Positions 34,460-42,250 of a DNA stretch of 64,000 nt are shown here, piece by piece; within the stretch, counting starts at the first letter, position 1; each line of letters begins with the position of its first letter. The position numbers and the translations under genes are program-made. Source of the DNA: Candidatus Brevundimonas phytovorans (GTDB taxonomy: Bacteria; Pseudomonadota; Alphaproteobacteria; Caulobacterales; Caulobacteraceae); NCBI GenBank assembly GCA_029203145.1, contig CP119309.1, positions 374,501 through 438,500 of the forward strand. Direction: 5' to 3'. The notes below the pieces were generated by a model, which was not told where the DNA came from, did no database searches, and saw only the letters and a list, made by a program, of their open reading frames with translations.

Positions 34460-35734
34460 ATGTCCGCTCTCCCATCCCCGCCGCCGACGCGCCGTCACGA
34501 CCTGGACTGGATCCGCGTCGGCGCCTTCATGCTGTTGATCCTCTACCACGTCGGCATGTTTTACGTGCCGTGGGAATGGCATGTGAACAGCCCGCGTCCC
34601 GTCGAGGCGCTGGAGCCGGTGATGCAGTTGACCAGTCCCTGGCGGCTGACCCTGCTGTTTCTGGTGTCGGGGGCGGCGACGCGCTTTCTGTTCGACGGTT
34701 TCGCGCGGCAGGGGGCGGGAAGCGCCCGTCGCTTCGCCGGGTCGCGCCTGCTGCGGCTGGCGCCGCCGCTGGCCTTCGCCATGCTCGTGATCGTGCCGCC
34801 GCAAAGCTATTATCAGGTGTTCGAGAGCCTTCAGAGTCTGGGCGTGGCCGATCCGGCCCATTCGCCCATGCTTCAGAACTTCTGGCCGAAATACGCCACG
34901 GCGTCGGGCGGCTGGTGCGGCGACGACGGCTGCCTGATCACGCCGACGTGGAACCATATGTGGTTCGTCGCCTATCTGCTGGCCTACAGCCTGGCGCTGG
35001 CGAGCCTGTTGCTGCTGGGTCAGCGTCTGCTGCCGGCCCTGCAATCGGGCGCGGAGCGCGTGCTCAGGAACTGGGGGCTGCTGATCTGGCCTATCGTCTG
35101 GCTGGCCCTGATCCGCTGGGCGCTGGCCCCGGCCTTCCCCATCACCCACGCCCTGGTCGACGACTGGTACAACCACGCCCTGTCGTTCAGCGCCTTCCTG
35201 TTCGGCTTTCTCACCGCGCGGTCCGACGTCCTGAAGGCGGGCTTTGAGCGGCTGCGCCGTCCGGCCCTGATCCTGGCCGTCGCCGCCTGGGCGGGGTGGG
35301 CGGCCTACGCCTGGACCTATCGCGCGGACGACGCCATGCCGCCCGAGGCGTTGAAGGCCGCCATGCGCCTGGTCTACGCCGCCGACCAATGGGCCTTCAT
35401 CGTCGCCATCCTGGGCTATGGCGCGCGTTATCTGAACCGGGGGGGGGCGGTGCTGCGCTATCTGACGATCGGGGTCTTTCCCTTCTACATCGTGCACCAG
35501 ACGATCATCGTCGTGGCGGCGCACCATCTGGCGCCCGTCGGCTTGCCGCAGCCGCTGGAGGCCGGGCTGCTGATCGCGGGGACCTTCCTGGGCTGTTTCG
35601 CGACCTATGAGATCGCGCGGCGAGCCGGCTGGCTGGGTCTGTTGCTGGGCGTGAAGCCCGCGTCGCGGCGGGCCCGGGAAAAGCGCCGCCTTGAAGCCCA
35701 ACCCCGGGAGGCCCTAGGCTGCGTCGAACCCTGA
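34460..35734 (+). CDS. Membrane acyltransferase (Acyltransferase_3, OpgC/MdoC-like)
   Basis: 424 residues from the ATG at 34460, with AGAAGG upstream. About 10 membrane segments. The N-terminus DLDWIRVGAFMLLILYHVG has the conserved Asp/Arg and the active-site His of the Acyltransferase_3 family. WNHMWFVAYLL, with Trp-His-Met-Trp, is typical of the MdoC/OpgC subgroup, which transfers succinyl or acyl groups to periplasmic glucans or other glycans. The substrate is not evident. It diverges from a LytTR regulator, a recurring pairing. Confidence 0.85.
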   Translation: MSALPSPPPTRRHDLDWIRVGAFMLLILYHVGMFYVPWEWHVNSPRPVEALEPVMQLTSPWRLTLLFLVSGAATRFLFDGFARQGAGSARRFAGSRLLRLAPPLAFAMLVIVPPQSYYQVFESLQSLGVADPAHSPMLQNFWPKYATASGGWCGDDGCLITPTWNHMWFVAYLLAYSLALASLLLLGQRLLPALQSGAERVLRNWGLLIWPIVWLALIRWALAPAFPITHALVDDWYNHALSFSAFLFGFLTARSDVLKAGFERLRRPALILAVAAWAGWAAYAWTYRADDAMPPEALKAAMRLVYAADQWAFIVAILGYGARYLNRGGAVLRYLTIGVFPFYIVHQTIIVVAAHHLAPVGLPQPLEAGLLIAGTFLGCFATYEIARRAGWLGLLLGVKPASRRAREKRRLEAQPREALGCVEP

Positions 35735-35750
35735 CGGCAGGAGCCAGCCG

Positions 35751-36395
35751 ATGACCTTGCCTCGACAACCGAACCGCCCGCCCATCGTCCTGTATCTGAC
35801 CTGGGTCATCCTGATCGGGGCGGCGGTGGGCGGGTTCCTGACGGGGGCGTTCAGCATCACCTTTGTGGCGGCGGGGACGCTGCTGCTGTCGCTGGTTCCG
35901 ATCTGGGTGGGCGAGAGGATCGGCGTCACCCTGCCGACGGCCTTTGTCAGCGCCATCGCCGCCTTCCTGTGCGCCACGCTTCTGTTGGGAGAGGTGGGGG
36001 ACTTCTATGAGCGCTACTGGTGGTGGGACGTGGTGCTGCATGGCGGCTCGGCGATCGCCTTTGGTCTGGTCGGGTCCTTGCTGATGCTGATGCTGGTCAA
36101 GGGAAACCGGCTGACGGCGGCGCCCTTCACCGTGGCCTTCTTCGCCTTCTGCTTCGCCGTCATGATCGGCGCGGTGTGGGAGATCTGGGAGTTCACCCTG
36201 GATCAGCTGTTCGGCCTGAACACGCAGAAGTCGGGTCTGGTCGACACCATGTGGGACCTGATCGTCGACACGGGCGGCGCCCTGATCGGGGCCGGCGCGG
36301 GCTGGGCCTATCTGAAGGGGCGTCAGAACGGGCCGCTGACCCGGGCCATCCGCGCCTTCGTCGACAAGAACCGCCGTCTGTTCGGGGACGACTGA
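35751..36395 (+). CDS. DUF2238 (YjdF-like) membrane protein
   Basis: 214 residues with AGGAG upstream and five or six membrane segments. The family signature is visible: FYERYWWWDVVLHGGSAIAF and GAVWEIWEFTLDQ, followed by LVDTMWDLIVDTGGALIGA. The conserved acidic and aromatic residues within membrane segments suggest a channel or enzyme, but no function is established. It follows the acyltransferase by 16 bases in one probable transcription unit and meets the PPK2 gene end to end. Confidence 0.8.
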   Translation: MTLPRQPNRPPIVLYLTWVILIGAAVGGFLTGAFSITFVAAGTLLLSLVPIWVGERIGVTLPTAFVSAIAAFLCATLLLGEVGDFYERYWWWDVVLHGGSAIAFGLVGSLLMLMLVKGNRLTAAPFTVAFFAFCFAVMIGAVWEIWEFTLDQLFGLNTQKSGLVDTMWDLIVDTGGALIGAGAGWAYLKGRQNGPLTRAIRAFVDKNRRLFGDD

Positions 36396-36414
36396 GGGCG
36401 ATTGCGTCCAGCCT

Positions 36415-37158
36415 CTACTTTGCCAGTCGGCCCTTGGCCTGGTCGGCGGGGAAGACGATGTCGGGATCGGGCTTCTGGCACTCCAGACCGGGGCGGTTGA
36501 GCTGTTGCAGGACGTGGCGGATGATGTTCAGCCGCGCCTTCTTCTTGTTGTCGGTGGCGACGACGGTCCAGGGCGCATAGTCGAAATGGGTGCGTTCCAG
36601 CATCTGATCGCGGGCGGTGGAATAGTCGCTCCACCGCTTCTGGGCCTCGGCGTCCAGGGGAGAGACCTTGAAGCGTTTCAGCGGGTGGGTGGTGCGTTCC
36701 TCCAGCCGCCGCGCCTGCTCGTCCTGGCTGATGTCCAGCCAGAGCTTGATCAGGGTCGTGCCCGACTGGGTCAGCATCCGCTCGAAGTGCGGGGCGTCGT
36801 GCAGGAAGCGTTCGTGCTGGGCCGGGGTGCAGAAGCCCATGACGGCCTCGACGCCGGCGCGATTGTACCAGGAGCGGTTGAAGAAGACGATTTCCCCAGC
36901 GGCGGGCAGGTGCGGGGCGTAGCGCTGGAAATACCACTGGGTCAGTTCGCGGTCGTTGGGCTTGGGCAGGGCGACGACGCGGGTCTGGCGCGGGGCCATG
37001 AACTCGGTCATGCGCTTGATCGCGCCGTCCTTGCCGGCGGCGTCGCGGCCTTCGAAGACGATGACGATCTTCAGCCCCTGTTCGATGGCCCAGGCCTGGG
37101 TCTCGACGAGCTGGATCTGCAGGGCTTCGAGGGTGTCCTCGTAGTCGGTCTTGGCCAT
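36415..37158 (-). CDS. ppk2: Polyphosphate kinase 2
   Basis: 247 residues, a single-domain PPK2. The Walker A motif is FEGRDAAGKDG, the Walker B region is FFNRSWYNRAGVE, and the lid is QDEQARRLEERTTHPLKRFK. PPK2 enzymes use polyphosphate to phosphorylate nucleoside diphosphates, usually making GTP or ATP. Single-domain class I members such as this act on nucleoside diphosphates. The gene is alone on the minus strand; the start has no strong ribosome-binding site. Confidence 0.93.
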   Translation of the reverse strand: MAKTDYEDTLEALQIQLVETQAWAIEQGLKIVIVFEGRDAAGKDGAIKRMTEFMAPRQTRVVALPKPNDRELTQWYFQRYAPHLPAAGEIVFFNRSWYNRAGVEAVMGFCTPAQHERFLHDAPHFERMLTQSGTTLIKLWLDISQDEQARRLEERTTHPLKRFKVSPLDAEAQKRWSDYSTARDQMLERTHFDYAPWTVVATDNKKKARLNIIRHVLQQLNRPGLECQKPDPDIVFPADQAKGRLAK

Positions 37159-37255
37159 GACGTAAGCGTCCCATTGTCGCGATAGGCGAAGCTTGCGGCG
37201 AATTCATTGGCGCCGCCAGCCTGGCTGTTGTGTGTGGAACGCAAGGGAGCCCGAA

Positions 37256-38368
37256 ATGATCAATCGCCGTCATGTCATCGCCGCCGGCGCCGCCGCCAGC
37301 GTCCTGCCCGCCGCCGCCGCCGCTGAGTCGGTGACGGCTTTTGACGCGGCGCTGGCCGCAGCCTTTGACGGGGTGAAGCCGGCGGCGCTTGCGGGCGGGG
37401 TGGTCACGCCGCAGGGACTGGCTTGGTCGGGCGTGCGCGGCGTGCGGCGGGTTGGGCAGGACGCCTCGGCGCTGGCGGACGAGCGCTGGCACCTGGGGTC
37501 GAACACCAAGGCGATGACGGCGGCGGTGTTCGCGCGGCTGGTGGAGCAGGGGCGGGCGCGCTGGGCCATGCCGGTGGCCGAAGCCTTTCCCGGCCTGAGC
37601 ATCGACGCCGGCTGGGACGGCGCGACGCTGGACGATTTCATGAGCCATAGCGCGGGTCTGAAGGACGAGGCCGTCATGGGCATGGCCTGGCTGATGACGG
37701 CGCGAGCCGATGCCCGGTCCCTGCCGCAACAGCGCCGCGCCATCGTCGAAAAGGCCCTGGCCGCGCCGCCGTCGGGGACGCGCGGAGCCTTTGAATACGG
37801 CAACGCCAACTATGTTGTGATCGGGGCCGCCATCGAGGCCATTACCGGCGGGGCGTGGGAGGCGGCGATGCAGGCTGAGCTGTTCACGCCCCTGGGCCTG
37901 ACCTCGGCGGGGTTCGGGGCGCCCAGGTTCAGTGCGTCTGGCGGCGACAACGCCTGGGGCCATCGCCGTATGGGCGAGACGGCGATCGCCATGAATCCGG
38001 GCGACGACGGGTCCGACAATCCGCTGGCCTTGGGCCCGGCGGGAACGGTTCACATGACGGCGGCGGACTATGGCCGCTTTCTGCAGGTCTTCCTGAGCCA
38101 GGGCGGCGGCTGGCTGAAGCCCGAGACGATCCGGCGGCTGACGACGCCGGCCGATGGCCAATCCTACGCCTGCGGCTGGATCGCCCTGCCGCCCCAGCCC
38201 TGGGCCAAGGGGCCGGCGATCGCGCACGAGGGTTCGAACACGATGTGGCACGCCATCGCCATCGTCGATGCCGCGGGCGGGCGGGCCTTGTTCGGTCTGT
38301 CGAACGACGGGGGGCGCGGCGGACCCGCCTGTCAGGCCCTGGCCATGGGCCTGTTGCGCGCCCTCTGA
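37256..38368 (+). CDS. Exported serine hydrolase (beta-lactamase / class C PBP-like)
   Basis: 370 residues from the ATG at 37256, with AAGGGA upstream. The N-terminus MINRRHVIAAGAAASVLPAAAA looks like a twin-arginine or Sec signal peptide. The catalytic SxxK is Ser82-Asn-Thr-Lys85 and the second motif is Tyr181-Gly-Asn183. A His/Gly-rich KTG-equivalent region lies near HEGSNTMWHAIA. Members of this group include esterases, peptidases and class C beta-lactamases; the SNTK form does not decide between them. A second member is at 47580. Confidence 0.85.
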   Translation: MINRRHVIAAGAAASVLPAAAAAESVTAFDAALAAAFDGVKPAALAGGVVTPQGLAWSGVRGVRRVGQDASALADERWHLGSNTKAMTAAVFARLVEQGRARWAMPVAEAFPGLSIDAGWDGATLDDFMSHSAGLKDEAVMGMAWLMTARADARSLPQQRRAIVEKALAAPPSGTRGAFEYGNANYVVIGAAIEAITGGAWEAAMQAELFTPLGLTSAGFGAPRFSASGGDNAWGHRRMGETAIAMNPGDDGSDNPLALGPAGTVHMTAADYGRFLQVFLSQGGGWLKPETIRRLTTPADGQSYACGWIALPPQPWAKGPAIAHEGSNTMWHAIAIVDAAGGRALFGLSNDGGRGGPACQALAMGLLRAL

Positions 38369-38593
38369 GACACGGACAGCCGGGTGGGGCGTTAACCGAA
38401 ACGCTGTGCGGCGGGCGTCGCTTTACAGTTGACGACCTGTGGATAGTCGGGTGACAAAGTCGGGCAGTCCGGATTTTGCGTGGGGTCCAAACCCGCGTCT
38501 CGCTCCTTCGCCTGAACGAGCTTGTCCAGATGGACTGACGGATTATCCCGCGTGGAAATCCGCCTGGCAAAGCGCGTTTACGGAGACGCTAAG
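38369..38593 (+). promoter_or_regulatory. Leader region of the cold-shock gene
   Basis: 225 bases with no reading frame of interest. TTGACG at about 38427 could be a -35 box, which would give a 5' leader of well over 100 bases, as is usual for cspA-type mRNAs that are thermoregulated by RNA folding. A GGATT...AATCC pairing around 38539-38565 and GGAG at 38582-38585 before the ATG are visible. The promoter assignment is tentative. Confidence 0.4.
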
Positions 38594-38797
38594 ATGGCGA
38601 CCGGCACGGTTAAGTGGTTCAACCCGACCAAGGGCTATGGATTTATCCAGCCCGACAACGGCGGCTCGGACGTTTTCGTCCATGTCACCGCGGTTCAGAA
38701 GGCTGGCCTGCAAGGCCTCGATGAAAACGCCAAGGTCGAATACGAGCTGGAAAACCAGCGCGGCAAGACCTCGGCTGTGGACCTCAAGGTTCTTTAA
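38594..38797 (+). CDS. Cold-shock domain protein (CspA family)
   Basis: 67 residues forming one cold-shock domain. RNP1 is KGYGFIQP and RNP2 is VFVHVTAV, preceded by TGTVKWFNPT. It binds single-stranded RNA and DNA and acts as an RNA chaperone. The start at 38594 is set by the family length and by GGAG; an in-frame extension to 38522 is not typical of the family. A strong terminator follows at 38835. Confidence 0.95.
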   Translation: MATGTVKWFNPTKGYGFIQPDNGGSDVFVHVTAVQKAGLQGLDENAKVEYELENQRGKTSAVDLKVL

Positions 38798-38834
38798 GGC
38801 CGAAGAACCCGATCAGGGTTCTGAGATTGAAAGG

Positions 38835-38867
38835 CGCGGGACCAGCCGGTTCCGCGTCTTTCTTTTT
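38835..38867 (+). terminator. Rho-independent terminator of the cold-shock gene
   Basis: Stem CGCGGGACC (38835-38843) pairs with GGTTCCGCG (38848-38856) through one G-T pair, with an AGCC loop, followed by TCTTTCTTTTT. This is the canonical form with a U-rich tail. Confidence 0.88.
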
Positions 38868-38896
38868 GTCTGGAAGAGAAGGCGCTGGCCATACTC

Positions 38897-39073
38897 GATC
38901 CTTCCCTGCGTAGCGGGGGAGGGGGACCATGCGCAGCATGGTGGAGGGGGCGAGATCGCGCGCTGCGTTTCAGGCACAGGCTGCCGATGTGAGAAGATGG
39001 CGGGACGATGCGGATGCATCCGCCCCCTCCACCGCCTGCGGCGGTCCCCCTCCCCCGTGAACGGGGGAGGATC
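38897..39073. repeat. Nested inverted repeat between convergent genes
   Basis: Left arm about 38897-38952 (GATCCTTCCCTGCGTAGCGG, GGGGACCATGCGCAGCATGG) and right arm about 39020-39073 (CCGCCCCCTCCACCGCCTGC, GTGAACGGGGGAGGATC). The right arm is nearly identical to that of the element at 31191-31243, while the left arm has drifted in its hairpin. It separates the cold-shock gene from the convergent gluQ. Confidence 0.8.
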
Positions 39074-39078
39074 GAAAC

Positions 39079-39927
39079 CTAGAACCCCAGTTCCGCGCGC
39101 AGGGCCTCGGGCGTCAGGCCGCCCGCGCGAAGCTCGGCGAGCGTCACCGACCGGTCGCGCTTGGCGTAGCGGCGGCCGTCGGGGCCGGTGAGCAGACGGT
39201 GATGGCGATAGGTCGGCGAGGCCCAGCCCATCAGAGCCTGGATCAGGCGCTGGATGTGAGTGGCCTCGAACAGGTCAAGGCCCCGGATGACGTGGGTGAC
39301 GCCTTGCAAGGCGTCGTCGTGGGTGACGGCGAGATGATAGGCGGTCCCGGCGTCCTTGCGCGCCAGCACCACGTCGCCCGCCGTTTCGGGCCTGGCGTGA
39401 ATCAGGCCGGTTTCGCCGTTCGGGCCTTCGCCTTCCTCGACGAAGGACAGCGCGTTCCAGTCGGCTTCGCCCAGATCATCCCGCGCGCGGTCCAGCGACA
39501 GTCGCCAGGCGTAGGGGCGGCCCTCGGCCAGCAGGCGGGCTTCGTCCTCGGGCGCGTGGGGGCCGGGGCGAACGGCTTCGGCGGGGCCGTGCGGGGCGTC
39601 GCCGATGGCGTCCAGGATGTCCTTGCGGGTGCGGAAGCAGCGATAGAGCAGGCCGCGCGCGTCCAGGGCGTCGATGACGGCGGCGTAGTCGGCCAGGTGC
39701 TCCGACTGGCGGCGCACGGGCGTCTCCCAGTCGAGGCCGAGCCAGGCCAGGTCCTCATAGATGGCCGCCTCGTATTCCGGCTTGCAGCGGGTGGGGTCGA
39801 TGTCCTCGATGCGCAGGACGAAGCGGCCCCCGGCTTCGCGCGCGGCGGTCCAGGCGGTTAGGGCCGAAAAGGCGTGGCCCCGGTGCAGGCGGCCGGTGGG
39901 CGAGGGGGCGAAGCGGGTGGCGAACAT
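39079..39927 (-). CDS. gluQ: Glutamyl-Q tRNA(Asp) synthetase
   Basis: 282 residues, the length of GluQ-RS, a truncated glutamyl-tRNA synthetase lacking the anticodon domain. It places glutamate on the queuosine of tRNA(Asp). RFAPSPTGRLHRGHAFSAL carries the HIGH-like site (HRGH, residues 15-18), and AKRDRSVTL (Lys256) replaces KMSKS. The zinc-binding region of E. coli YadB (CxC...Y...C) is reduced to one Cys in YRCFRTRKDI, so this enzyme probably lacks zinc. It diverges from the glycosylase gene at 40016. Confidence 0.92.
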   Translation of the reverse strand: MFATRFAPSPTGRLHRGHAFSALTAWTAAREAGGRFVLRIEDIDPTRCKPEYEAAIYEDLAWLGLDWETPVRRQSEHLADYAAVIDALDARGLLYRCFRTRKDILDAIGDAPHGPAEAVRPGPHAPEDEARLLAEGRPYAWRLSLDRARDDLGEADWNALSFVEEGEGPNGETGLIHARPETAGDVVLARKDAGTAYHLAVTHDDALQGVTHVIRGLDLFEATHIQRLIQALMGWASPTYRHHRLLTGPDGRRYAKRDRSVTLAELRAGGLTPEALRAELGF

Positions 39928-40015
39928 GGGGGCAGCCTAGCGGTTTCCGGCCGTGGTCAGAATGGGGGACGGGCGGCCTCCTTTCGAATGACGGCAGGCG
40001 GGCCTAGCATGCAGC

Positions 40016-40684
40016 ATGGCCAAAGCCCCGACCCCTGCCTCCATCGCCGCCGCCCGCGAGGCCCTGGCCGCCGCCGATCCGGCCCTGGCGCGCGCGCACG
40101 CCTCGACCCCTGTATTCGAGTGGCGGCTGCGGCCCGGTGGGTATGAGGGCCTGTTCCGCATGATCGTGGAGCAGCAGGTCTCGGTCGCCGCCGCCGCCTC
40201 GATCTGGAAGCGGACCGTCGAGGGGCTGGGCGGCGTGGTGACGCCGGACGCCGTGCTGGCGCTCGACGTCGAGACCCTGCGGACCTTTGGCCTGTCGGGG
40301 CAGAAGGCGAAATACGGCCATGAAATCGCGCGCGCCCAGACCGAGGGCCGCATCGACTTCGACCATCTGGAGCGGCTGGACGACGCCGAGGCCGTCGCCG
40401 CCCTGGTGGCCATCAAGGGCGTGGGCAAGTGGACGGCGGAGACCTTTCTGATGTTCTGCGAAGGGCGGCTGGACGTCTTTCCCGGCGGCGACGTGGCCTT
40501 GCAGGAGGCGATGCGCTGGGCCGACTCCGGCGAGGCGCGGCCCAACGAGAAGCAGGCCTATGCGCGGGCGGAAATCTGGCGGCCGCATCGCGGGGTGGCG
40601 GCGCATCTGCTCTGGGGATGGTATGGAGGGGTCAAGCGCGGCGATATCGCGCTGGAGGACCCGCCGCTTGACCCCGCTGATTGA
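40016..40684 (+). CDS. DNA-3-methyladenine glycosylase (AlkA/HhH-GPD family)
   Basis: 222 residues. The helix-hairpin-helix is IKGVGKWTAETFLMF and the catalytic Asp159 lies in VFPGGDVALQEAM. The N-terminal part EGLFRMIVEQQVSVAAAASIW is also typical. It removes alkylated bases to begin base-excision repair. It lacks the N-terminal Ada-like domain seen in E. coli AlkA, in line with the shorter bacterial form. Its last 17 bases overlap the TTG start of the next gene. Confidence 0.92.
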   Translation: MAKAPTPASIAAAREALAAADPALARAHASTPVFEWRLRPGGYEGLFRMIVEQQVSVAAAASIWKRTVEGLGGVVTPDAVLALDVETLRTFGLSGQKAKYGHEIARAQTEGRIDFDHLERLDDAEAVAALVAIKGVGKWTAETFLMFCEGRLDVFPGGDVALQEAMRWADSGEARPNEKQAYARAEIWRPHRGVAAHLLWGWYGGVKRGDIALEDPPLDPAD

Positions 40685-41318
40685 CGCCGATCTGACCCGG
40701 CCCGAGACCGTTCTGCCGCTGCTGGATTTCGCGGGCGTGGCCGTCTTCGCCGCGACCGGGGCCCTGGCCGCCGCGCGCGAGAAGCATGATCTGGTGACGT
40801 TCGCCTTCTTCGGCGCCATCACCGGGGTCGGGGGCGGGACGCTGCGCGACCTGCTGATCGGGGCGCCGGTCTTTTGGGTCCAGGACTGGCGCTACATCGC
40901 CGTCTGCGTGCTGGCGGCGACGGCCTTCTGGATGTTGGGGGCGCGCAGCTGGCGTTTCCGCGCCCTTTTGTGGCTGGATGCGGTCGGTCTGGCGGCCTAT
41001 GGCGTCATGGGGGCGGCCAAGGCGGCCACCTATGGCGTGGCGCCCCTGATCTGCGTCGTCATGGGCGTGCTGACGGCCTGCTTCGGCGGCGTGGTGCGCG
41101 ACGTCCTGGCGGGGCAGCCGTCGATCCTGTTGCGGCGCGAGTTGAACATCACCGCCGCCCTCTTGTCGGCGGGCCTGTTCGTCAGCCTGAAGGCCCTGTC
41201 TGCGCCGACCTGGCCGGCAGTGGGCGCGGCGGTCCTGGCGGGCTTCGCCCTGCGCGCCGGCGCCTTGAAATGGGGCTGGAGCCTCCCGGCCTTCCCCAGC
41301 GCCCCGACGCGGAACTGA
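40668..41318 (+). CDS. TRIC-family cation channel (UPF0126)
   Basis: 216 residues from a TTG at 40668 with GGAGG upstream, inside the glycosylase gene end. Seven membrane segments occur as an inverted tandem repeat, each half with a glycine-rich GGxxRDxL motif: VGGGTLRDLLIG and FGGVVRDVLAG. This is the prokaryotic trimeric intracellular cation channel family, usually potassium-selective. Translation is probably coupled to the glycosylase, though the two have no obvious functional link. Confidence 0.9.
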   Translation: MTPLIDADLTRPETVLPLLDFAGVAVFAATGALAAAREKHDLVTFAFFGAITGVGGGTLRDLLIGAPVFWVQDWRYIAVCVLAATAFWMLGARSWRFRALLWLDAVGLAAYGVMGAAKAATYGVAPLICVVMGVLTACFGGVVRDVLAGQPSILLRRELNITAALLSAGLFVSLKALSAPTWPAVGAAVLAGFALRAGALKWGWSLPAFPSAPTRN

Positions 41319-41474
41319 GGCGCGGCGGCGTCACGAAAACGCTGCATGTCGGTCATGGCGACAAGGGAGAATCGGGCGTAGGCTAGCGGCGCAAGGCTAG
41401 AGCCAAGACCAGGAAAGGAGACGTGTCCTCACTCCTGTCGCCTCAAGATCCCCCCGTATGAGCGGGAGGGCCTG

Positions 41475-42047
41475 ATGCAGGTCCTGACCCGCCCCCCGTC
41501 CGGTTTTCCCGCCCTGGTGCTGAACGCCGACTTTCGCCCCCTGTCCTACTACCCGCTGTCGATCTGGCCCTGGGAAGAAGTGGTCAAGGCGGTGTGGCAG
41601 GAGCGGGTCGACGTGGTCGCCACCTATGACAAGGTGGTGCGCAGCCCCTCGATCGAGATGCAGCTGCCCAGCGTGATTGCGCTGAAGTCCTATGTCGATC
41701 AGGACCGCAAGCCCGCCTTCACCCGCTTCAACGTCTTCCTGCGCGACGGTTTCGCTTGCCAGTATTGCGGTCAGGGCGGCCTGGCCCAGGATTTGACGTT
41801 CGACCACGTCATTCCCCGCTCGCGCGGCGGCCGCACCACCTGGCAGAACATCGTCGCCGCCTGCGGCCCTTGCAATCTGAGGAAGGGCGGGCGCACGCCG
41901 CAGCAGGCGGGCATGCCCCTGCTGCGCCGCACCGCCCATCAGCCCAACGCGTGGGAGCTGCAGGAGGCCGGTCGCCGCTTTCCGCCCCACTACCTGCACC
42001 AGAGCTGGCTGGACTACCTCTACTGGGACATCGAGCTGGAGCCCTGA
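41475..42047 (+). CDS. HNH endonuclease-domain protein
   Basis: 190 residues with GGGAGGG upstream. The HNH region is CQYCGQ...LTFDHVIPRSRGGRTTWQNIVAACGPCNLRKGGR, with two CxxC zinc pairs and the catalytic His of DHVIPRSRGG. The N-terminal LVLNADFRPLSYYPLSIWPWEEVV is characteristic of a widely conserved chromosomal HNH group, not linked to mobile elements. Its role is not established; a DNA repair or housekeeping nuclease is possible. Confidence 0.88.
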   Translation: MQVLTRPPSGFPALVLNADFRPLSYYPLSIWPWEEVVKAVWQERVDVVATYDKVVRSPSIEMQLPSVIALKSYVDQDRKPAFTRFNVFLRDGFACQYCGQGGLAQDLTFDHVIPRSRGGRTTWQNIVAACGPCNLRKGGRTPQQAGMPLLRRTAHQPNAWELQEAGRRFPPHYLHQSWLDYLYWDIELEP

Positions 42048-42250
42048 GTTGGGCGTGGGCGCGGTCGGGACACCGCCCGTGAAGATCGCGTCCTCTGCCG
42101 GGCGGTCTTTCGCTCCGTTGACGGAGCGGTGGTTGCGAAAGCGCCGCGAACCTGTCGCGTCGGCGCCGTCCATCGGTCGCGGGCGCTTCACCGACTGCGA
42201 CTAAACGCCCCGTCAACTCGACGCAACCAAGCGCGAGGAGGGGTTCCCAC
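42048..42250 (+). other. Intergenic region with hairpin before the TonB-dependent receptor
   Basis: 203 bases. A perfect hairpin CGCTCCGT/ACGGAGCG lies at 42111-42128, and CTTTCG (42107) could alternatively pair with CGAAAG (42136-42141), giving two competing folds. The ribosome-binding site AGGAGGGG ends 9 bases before the receptor start. The hairpins may end the HNH transcript or control the receptor; no known riboswitch pattern was recognised. Confidence 0.4.
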
